Source: Bacteroidales bacterium
Lineage (GTDB): Bacteria > Bacteroidota > Bacteroidia > Bacteroidales > Bacteroidaceae
Direction: 5' to 3'
DNA length: 11,156 nt
Assembly (NCBI GenBank): GCA_004552195.1
Contig: SFPC01000060.1
Coordinates: forward strand, 1 to 11,156
Position numbers and translations under genes: made by a program. The notes below the pieces were generated by a model. The model was not told the DNA's origin. It worked only from the letters and a program-made list of their open reading frames with translations, and searched no databases. Below are positions 1 to 7,400 of the stretch, one piece after another. Position 1 is the first letter of the stretch. Each line of letters begins with the position of its first letter.

Positions 1-23
1 CCCGATATTATAAACTGCCTAGC

Positions 24-406
24 ATGAATGACAGCCGATACACACCACTGCCGCCGATAGTAAATCCGGCGAAACCGAGCAATCGCCCGCCACGGTTGTA
101 TCGCAATTCACCCGACGTAATACCTGAAGATAGGGATAACAATAGGCTTGATGAAACACAAGACGAACAACAGGTAGCCGACAAGATTTCCGTGGTCATG
201 CCTGACAAGGAACCGGTAAAAGTTGACCCGGAAATTGGCATGAATCGGTGCCGATGCAAACCGCTGCCACCGCCACCACCGTTGCCCCCACCGTTGCCCC
301 CGCCCCCACCGCCACCACCGTTGCCCCCGCCACTGCCGCCACCGCCGGTAAATCCGCCGAAACCGTGCAACTGCCCGCCGAGAGAGTACAGGAACCCTCC
401 CGATGT
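24..406 (+). repeat. ATG-anchored duplication at the start of gene 1
   Basis: Copy A (24-118) and copy B (240-406) both open with ATGAAT and align as MN-x-x-R-x-x-PLPP followed by VNPxKPxNxPPRxYRNxPDV (x marks differing positions). DNA similarity is plain, for example GTAAATCCGGCGAAACCG against GTAAATCCGCCGAAACCG. Copy B is expanded in the middle by the polyproline tract and carries cysteines where copy A has S and R. Similarity fades after PDV. The 121 bases between the copies encode an acidic linker. Confidence 0.85.
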
Positions 407-1391
407 CGAGCTTATTGCCGGCAGGAACATCGACCTGCAGGTTGACAAGGACGATGACGTGTGGAAATATACGGTATCGAGCGAGGCCGACAAGTTCAAT
501 GTCCTTCCGGGCGATCACATCGCGGTACGGCGCAAAACGACTGATGTTGGGACCGATTTTACAATCGATGCGGTGCAGTTCCCTGTGAAAATTGACGGGG
601 ATTCGTCCGATGCCCTGTACGGGGACGGCACCCCGGATAATCCGATCGGGATATATGATTTTGTCGGCGCGACGGCTCAGGATGATGGGAAACCGGGAGC
701 GGTTCCGGCTCCGGCAAAGGGCGATCGTAATTACTATCTGAAGGGGGACGGCAAGTGGTCCCCGATAGAGTTCCCGGAACAAGTGCAGAGCGACTGGAAT
801 GAAAATTCCACTGCGTCGCCCGCATATATTCTCAATAAACCGGACATCGGCGCGATGGTGCTGGGGGCTACAACTGAAGTGATTGCCGGCGACAACACAC
901 AAGTTGTCCATACCGAGGATCCGACCGACCACCACAATGTATATACCATATCTGCCGATGCAAAGCCGCAAGTGCAGGCTGACTGGAACCAGACGGATGA
1001 GAAGGCGGTTGACTATATCAAGAACAAGCCGGACCTCGACGCGGACGTCACGAGCAGTGACGGGACAAACGTGCAGGTTGGGGTCACCCAGACTGCCGGC
1101 AAAATAACCGGTGTCAGCATAGTAACCGACAACACGGTGGGTCGCGGTGACGGCGCCTTCACTGAGGGAAACATACCGGCATTCGACGATGCCGGCAATA
1201 TCGTTGATTCCGGACTGAGCGTAGAGTCCTCCATCCAGGGAATCGTCGATGCCGACGGTACCGAGTTCGAGATCACGGACAATATAGCGTGCATTCCCAC
1301 CGCCGTGGCAGGAAGCGTAATCGACCCGGAAACCAAGGAAACGCAGTCCGGCAACCTGGGCCTTCTCACTATAGCAACAATAGAACTTTAG
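24..1391 (+). CDS. Proline-rich phage tail-fibre-like protein, possibly 5'-truncated
   Basis: 455 residues from ATG 24. Residues 1-31 are a proline-rich segment, repeated in altered form at 73-128. Between them, 32-72 is acidic and polar. Residues 80-108 are almost only Pro with a few Leu, flanked by C76-R-C78 and C115-N-C117. Next come beta-type strands of the form IAG(R/D)N...YT(V/I)S (near 131-152 and 287-310), a GDGTPDNPIGI motif (200-210), VPAP...LKGDGKW (227-245), two SDWN...NKP repeats, DGTNVQV (346-352) and GN-PAFDDAGNIVDSG (382-397). These last motifs recur in the giant fibre gene that starts 11 bases after this stop, so a virion stalk or baseplate-proximal fibre role is inferred. 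The start is uncertain: no Shine-Dalgarno precedes ATG 24 and the frame is open to base 3, so the gene may begin outside the window. ATG 240 has a weak GGAAA at 230-234. No enzyme motif is visible. Confidence 0.75.
   Translation: MNDSRYTPLPPIVNPAKPSNRPPRLYRNSPDVIPEDRDNNRLDETQDEQQVADKISVVMPDKEPVKVDPEIGMNRCRCKPLPPPPPLPPPLPPPPPPPPLPPPLPPPPVNPPKPCNCPPREYRNPPDVELIAGRNIDLQVDKDDDVWKYTVSSEADKFNVLPGDHIAVRRKTTDVGTDFTIDAVQFPVKIDGDSSDALYGDGTPDNPIGIYDFVGATAQDDGKPGAVPAPAKGDRNYYLKGDGKWSPIEFPEQVQSDWNENSTASPAYILNKPDIGAMVLGATTEVIAGDNTQVVHTEDPTDHHNVYTISADAKPQVQADWNQTDEKAVDYIKNKPDLDADVTSSDGTNVQVGVTQTAGKITGVSIVTDNTVGRGDGAFTEGNIPAFDDAGNIVDSGLSVESSIQGIVDADGTEFEITDNIACIPTAVAGSVIDPETKETQSGNLGLLTIATIEL
261..347 (+). 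repeat. Polyproline/leucine coding tract with internal direct repeat
   Basis: Twenty-nine codons encode only Pro with five Leu (residues 80-108 of gene 1). An exact 23-base direct repeat occurs at 267-289 and 306-328, offset by 39 bases (13 codons), so gain or loss of a unit keeps the frame. Runs of five C lie at 285-289, 297-301, 303-307 and 324-328. The protein would form a stiff polyproline II rod. Runs of consecutive Pro codons stall ribosomes and usually need elongation factor P. Confidence 0.9.
696..758 (+). other. VPAP...KGDGKW tail-fibre motif in gene 1
   Basis: Residues 225-245, a 21-residue segment with VPAP at the start and LKGDGKW at the end. It matches in length and form the segment at 9746-9808 of gene 2. 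Motifs of this type (VPAP, spacer, FLRGDGTW) are common near the distal parts of phage fibres and collar-type domains; this is family knowledge recalled, not searched. Confidence 0.7.
783..1031 (+). repeat. Two SDWN...NKP repeats in gene 1
   Basis: Two exact 20-residue copies at 783-842 (residues 254-273) and 972-1031 (residues 317-336): VQ(S/A)DWN, seven or eight variable residues, then Y-I-(L/K)-NKP. The same 20-residue unit occurs twice in gene 2, which ties the two genes together. Confidence 0.85.
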
Positions 1392-1393
1392 GA
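1390..1393 (+). promoter_or_regulatory. Ribosome binding site of the giant fibre gene
   Basis: AGGA (extended AGGAAA) lies 9 bases before ATG 1403. Its first two bases are the last two of the TAG stop of gene 1 (1389-1391), so ribosomes finishing gene 1 end on this site. This decides the start of gene 2 and suggests translational coupling. Confidence 0.7.
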
Positions 1394-1402
1394 AATTACG
1401 AA

Positions 1403-4400
1403 ATGTCAGGAAAGCCACAGAAACACGTACACAAGATAAACAATTTCCCGATAGCCGCATCGAAGGCTGTTCCGGGTAGCTCGCTCGACGCCGATATTTC
1501 GGCGCTCAACGGCAAGCTTTCTACTAAGAAAGACCTACAAGACCCGGTGGCCTCCCCTGACGCCGATGGTTCCGGTATCGCGTTCATCGATACGGTTTCG
1601 CAGAACCCCAACGGCGAGATTGCGGTTACCAAGAAGAACGTGCAGCAGGCGAGCACGTCGTCTGCTGGCATCGTGCAGCTATCCAGCAAGATTGATTCTA
1701 CTTCTGAGACGATGGCGGCTACGCCGAAGGCGGTGCATGATGCCATCATAGAGGCCGAGCGGGCTACTGTGTCGAGACTGGATGCGGAGAATACCGTACC
1801 TGACGGTCACTACATCACGTCCGTAGACGAGACTGACGGCTTCGTGTCCATCACCACCGCCGCAATGGACGACGTCCCTACGCAGGACAGTACGAAGCCG
1901 GTGAAGAGCGGAGGCGTGTTTGCGAGTATCGGTGCCGAGGCTATCGAGAGGGCGGGTGCGGATGCCGCGTTCCAGCAGTTAATCCCCACGGCGGCAAGCC
2001 CGGACAACCAGCTTGCCGACAAGGCGTATGTTGATGCTATTGGCGAGCGTGTAGAGGCGAGGTACCTGAGCTATAGCGAGGATGGACTGCCGTTCCCTAC
2101 ACATCGTGACTTCGAGGTAGCCCAGCAGACCGACACGTTCTACTACATGAACGCCCTTACGGCCCCGAACAACAATGACGTGATCGTAATCACAGCTGAC
2201 GAGAAGCACTTGAATGAAAATGGCCAGCCGACCACTACGAGGTGGAGGTTCTTCAAGCCGGAGACCGTCCCCGGCGAATGGCGTTACGAATATACAATCA
2301 ATAACTCTGCGTTGAGCGAGGCTCAGCTTCTTGCCATCAACAGCGGAATCAACGTCGTCAAGGTAGAAACCTACGACGCCCATCTTAATGACCACGAGAA
2401 CCCCCATCAGGTAACTGCCGCACAGGTCGGGCTAGGCAACGTGGACAATACCGCTGACTTGGACAAGCCGATAAGCACGGCTACCCAGACGGCCCTTGAT
2501 GAGAAGGCCGACAACGTGGTAGACGGTACTGCCAACCATATCGTCGTACTGGGGGATAACGGGAAGACCCTGGTGGATTCCCATGCTGCCATAACCAGCT
2601 CGTATGACGGGACTGACGAGATTAACCCCGTTACCGGCTCTGCAGTGTCTGCCGCCATTGGAGAACTGGATGCCGGTACGTTCGGCGGGGAAGGGAAGTA
2701 CATCGTATCGGTAAGCGAAACCGCGGGCGTAGTAACCGCCACGGAAGGCACACTCGATGCCGAGCCGACCGAAAACAGTACAAATCCGGTGAAATCGGGC
2801 GGTGTCTATCAGCATCTTTCCACTAAGGCTGACAAGGATACCGATGCTGTCGAGAATAATGTAGCCGTATTCGACGGGAATGGATCCCCGGTTGACGGCG
2901 GAATCTCGAAGGACGACCTGGAAGCGGCAATCAGCTCGGCCGGCTCTTCCATCCAGGGAGTAAGTATCGACGGAACGGCACTTACGCCTGGTGTGAATAA
3001 CGTGGTCGACATACCGCTGGCTACAACGAGTGCAGACGGCGCTATGAGCGCCGATGACAAGGCAAAGCTGGACGGCATTGCGTCGGGTGCCGAGGTCAAC
3101 GTGCAAGCCGACTGGTCTGAGACAAATAGTGAGTCCGACGCGTTCATCAAGAACAAGCCGAACCTTGCCACCGTAGCTACTACAGGCGAGTATGGGGACC
3201 TGCTTCATATTCCGACCGACTTGGTGCATGACGCCTCCTACGTCCATACGGACAACAACTATACCGACGAAGAGAAGGTGAAGCTCGCCGGGGTAGAGAC
3301 GGGTGCGGAAGTCAACGTTCAGTCCGACTGGACTGAGTCCGACAGCAATTCCGATGCGTTCATCAAGAACAAGCCGGAGAACCTCGTCCAGGACGCGGAC
3401 TATGTCCATACGGACAACAACTACACTACCGCCGAAAAGGAGAAGCTCGCCGGCATAGAGGACGGTGCCGAGGTCAACGTAATCGAGACTGTCAAAGTCG
3501 ACGACATTCCCCTTACGGTTACGGACAAGACAGTCAATATAGACCTCTCCGGCAAGGCGGACAAGACAGATCCTTCCGCTGCTGGAAATCTCGCCGGACT
3601 GGACGACACCGGCAACTTGGCCGACTCGGGAATACCCGGGACACTTGACCCGGTACCTACCGAGAACAGCGGAAACCTCGTTACGTCCGGTGCCGTATTT
3701 GATGCCATGGGTGGCAAGGCCGACAAGGTAACCAGTGCGACACCAGGTAACTTTGCCGGACTTGACGTCAATGGAAACCTGACCGATTCCGGAAAGTCCT
3801 ACGCCGACCTGGCTGGCGCCTTCAAGGCAAAGCAGTCCCCAGTAAACGACCCGGCCGCTTCTGGCACGGCGGTCTCGTTCATCGACACCATCGAACAGGA
3901 TTCCGACGGCGAGATAGCCGTCACCAAGAAGACCGTGCCATCGGCATCGTCCACACAGGACGGCCTGATGAGCTCGTCCGACTGGTCCAAGCTGGATGCG
4001 CTGCCGGACGCAAGCACGCTTGCCAATGATCTTGCTGCGAAGGCCGACAAGGATGCCGATGCGGTCGAGGGCAACCTGGCCGTATTTGACGGAAACGGAA
4101 ACCCGGTCGACTCAGGTGCCAAAATCACGTCCGCCTATGACGGAAGCAATTCCACGGACCCCGTGACCGGGGCTGCGGTGGGCTTAGCCATAGCCGACAA
4201 GGCGGACAAGGTATTGGACGCTACCAAAGGCAACTTTGCCGGGCTGGATGTCAACGGGAACCTGACCGACTCGGGGAGCAAGGCGTCGGACTTCGCCATT
4301 TTCGGCCATAGCCATGGCAACATATCCAACGACGGCAAGGTAGGGTCGACCGCAGGCCTGTCCGTAGTGACGACGACCGGTGGCGAGGTAACCGTGGCGG

Positions 4401-7400
4401 ATCTGGCTACAGCCGACGTGGCCGCATCGGGCACCACTCTGACCGCAGTCACCGCGGTAACCCAGGACTCCAAGGGGAAGATTTCCGTAGAGAAGAAGAC
4501 GATACAGGATGGAACCACTTCGCAGAAGGGTGTCGTGCAGCTATCGTCGGCAACCGACTCCGAATCGGAAACCGTTGCGGCGACCTCGAAGGCGGTAAAG
4601 GATGTCATGGACTCCGTGGATGGCCTTTCCGGCAAAAAGGCGGACAAGGTTTCCAACGCAACCGCAGGCAATTTCGCCGGACTGGATTCCGAAGGAAACC
4701 TGACGGACTCCGGCAAGAAAGCTTCCGACTTCAAGACCAAGCAGGCCGCAGTTTCTGACCCGACAGCCAGCGGAAACGCGATTTCCTTCATCGACACCAT
4801 ATCCCAGGATACCAACGGTGTAATCACCCCGACCAAGAAGACCGTATCCCTGTCCAGTGCGGTGGATTCCGACGCGGAAGACGCTGCAGCCACCCCGAAG
4901 GCAGTCAAGCTTGCCTACGAGCATGCGGATTCGGTTGTATCCGTCCTAGACGCGGAAGTTACGTCTACCGACGGGACTAACGTCCAGGTCAAGGTCACCC
5001 AGACAGACGGCAAGATCGCCGGTGTGAACATCGCCACCGACAACACGGAGAACGTGAACAACAAGGTGTCCAGTTTCCAGGCGGCACCTGACGACATGCA
5101 CTATCCTTCCGAGAAGCTGGTGAAAGACAGCCTTGACCTGAAGGCGAACAAGTCCGAGATGACGGTAACTCCCGGGACCGGTGCAAATGCCGACAAGACT
5201 ACCATCCAGCTGAAGACCGGGACAACGGCCACCGTGCTGACCGCCCACCAGGACATCACCGGAAAGGCCGACAAGGTCAGCAGCGCGACTGCCGGCAACT
5301 TCGCCGGGCTCGACTCCAACGGAAACCTTGTGGACTCGGGCAAGTCGTATTCCGACCTGGAAGGCACGTTCAAGACCAGGCAGCCCGCAAAGGTCTCCCC
5401 CGCGGCATCGGGTAGCGCTCTATCCTTCATCGACACGGTATCCCAGGACGAGAACGGCGAGATAACCGCCACCAAGAAGACCGTCACGGTAGACTCGACG
5501 TATTCTTCCGCCGGAACCAATCCGGTTAACGGGAAGGCCGTCGCTGCCGCAATAGGTACGCTTGACGTCAACGACATTTCCGGGTTTGGTGCCGGCAAGA
5601 CGCTGGCGACCCTTACCGAGACCGACGGCAAGGTAGCCGCCACATTCCAGGACATCGAGATTACGAAGTCGCAGGTGAGCGACTTCCCGACCGAGATGAC
5701 CCCGAGCTCCCATACGCACGGGAACATCACCGACGACGGCAAGATAGGCAACACGGCCGGTCTTGGCATCGTTACGGGTACCGGCGGGACGGTCACCGCC
5801 AAGGACTTTACGCAGGCAAGCCCGGCCACCGGCTCGGGTACGACCACCGAGTTCATCAGCACGGTCGCGCAAGGATCCGACGGAGCAATATCCGCAACCA
5901 AGCAAGCTATAACTCCCGCGAGCACGTCAGCGGCCGGCATAGTACAGTTATCGTCATCGACAAGCTCGTCTTCCGAAACCATGGCTGCCACGCCGAAGGC
6001 GGTCAGCGACCTGGCCGATTCGCTCGGGGCGGGCAAGGCGGACAAGGTTTCCGGGGCGACAGAGGGTAACTTTGCCGGGCTCGACTCGAACGGCAACTTG
6101 ACCGATTCCGGAAAGAAGGCGTCCGATTTTGCAACCGCCGCACAGGGAAGCAAGGCAGACACCGCAATCCAGGGAGTGAAGGTAAATGGGACGGAGCTCA
6201 CCAAGGATTCCCTCAACAAGGTGGGCATCACCGCAGTTACCGGGGTAAAGGGTTCAAGTGAAAGTACCTACCGCACCGGCCAGGTCAGCATAACCGCCGG
6301 AAACGTCGGCGCATACACTACCGCCGAGGTGGATGAGGCGCTGGCGTTGAAGGAAGACGCGGCCAACAAGAAGCAGACGCTCAACGCGTCGTCGACCACG
6401 GAGTTCCCGAGCAGCGCTGCAGTGGCCGCGTTCGTCAATTCGTCCATCGCCACGGCAACCGCCAACTTCCTTGGCAACTACATGCTTACCGACCTTGGCC
6501 TTGCCTATCCGGCTACAAATGCACAGATAGAGGGGGCACTGGAGACGCACACGTGGCCTGCCGGGGTAACCCCGACCAACAACGACTATGTGATTGTCTC
6601 GATAAGCAGCGCCACCGACCCGGCTACCGGAGAGCCCATCATCGACGAATGCCGTCGGTTCAAGTATAACGGCGGGGAGGGTAGCTGGGCGTACGAGTAC
6701 ACGCTGAACAACAGCTCGTTTACCTCGGCCCAATGGGGCGCAATAAACAGCGGGATTACCGCCGGAGACAAGAGCGCCTACGATGACCACCTGGCGGACA
6801 CCGGCAACCCGCATTCCGTGACAGCGGCCCAGGTAGGCCTTGGAAATGTCGACAACACGGCGGACATCGACAAGCCGATTTCGACTGCAACCCAGGCTGC
6901 CTTGGACGACAAGGTGGACAAGGTGTACACCGCCACCGAGAACCACATTGCCGTGTTCGATAATGCCGGAAACATCAAGGATTCCGGAAAGACATACGCG
7001 GACATGCAGGGTGAGTTCAAGCGGAAGCAGACTGCCAAGTCCTCCCCGGCAGCGTCCGGAAACACATTGTCGTTCATCGATACCGTATCGCAGGACGCCG
7101 AAGGCGTAATAACGGCAACGAAGAAAAGCGTTACCGTGGATTCCACCTATTCGTCATCCGGAACGAATCCGGTTAACGGAAAGGCCATAAAGGCCGCAAT
7201 CGACGGCCTGGACGCGGCCATCACCTCCAACGACGGTACCAACGTCCAGGTCAAGGTCACCGAGACCGACGGCAAGATTTCTGCCGTCAACATCACGTCC
7301 GACAATACCGAGAACAGGAACAACAAGGTATCCTCGTGGCAGACGACACCGGACAACACGCACTACCCGACTGAGAAGCTGGTCAAGGATTCGCTTGACG

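Larger units (their letters stand above)
2504..6988 (+). repeat. 26-residue KADK...DSG repeats, 10 copies
   Basis: Ten copies, each exactly 26 residues. Form 1, with KADKV then GNFAGLDxNGNLxDSG, lies at 3554-3631, 3716-3793, 4199-4276, 4637-4714, 5264-5341 and 6035-6112. Form 2, with (V/L)AVFDGNG-PVD or close variants, lies at 2504-2581, 2825-2902, 4040-4117 and 6911-6988. Further decayed versions occur at about residues 2634-2655 of gene 2 and 374-397 of gene 1. Confidence 0.88.

Noticed and set aside
132..147. TAGGGATAACAATAGG, similar to the start of the I-SceI homing site
   Set aside because: Only the first 11 bases match, it lies within coding sequence, and no homing endonuclease or intron is nearby. 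Chance similarity.
1289..1402. GTG at 1289 as an upstream, in-frame start for the giant gene
   Set aside because: It would overlap gene 1 by 103 bases and add 38 residues that look like an out-of-frame shadow (basic, no fibre motif). ATG 1403 has AGGA nine bases upstream.
1389..1439. Amber (TAG) readthrough or recoding joining gene 1 to gene 2
   Set aside because: Gene 2 is in a different frame. Reading through the TAG adds only about 15 residues before a TAA at 1437-1439, so no fusion results.
108..1460. Long antisense open frame of 450 codons opposite gene 1
   Set aside because: It lies wholly opposite a well-supported gene, and its Gly/Trp/Arg-rich part is just the complement of the polyproline codons. 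No ribosome site or recognisable domain.
4135..6231. Antisense open frames of 257 and 376 codons opposite gene 2
   Set aside because: They follow from the codon bias of the repeat-rich fibre gene and repeat wherever the fibre modules repeat; no sign of selection or initiation signals.
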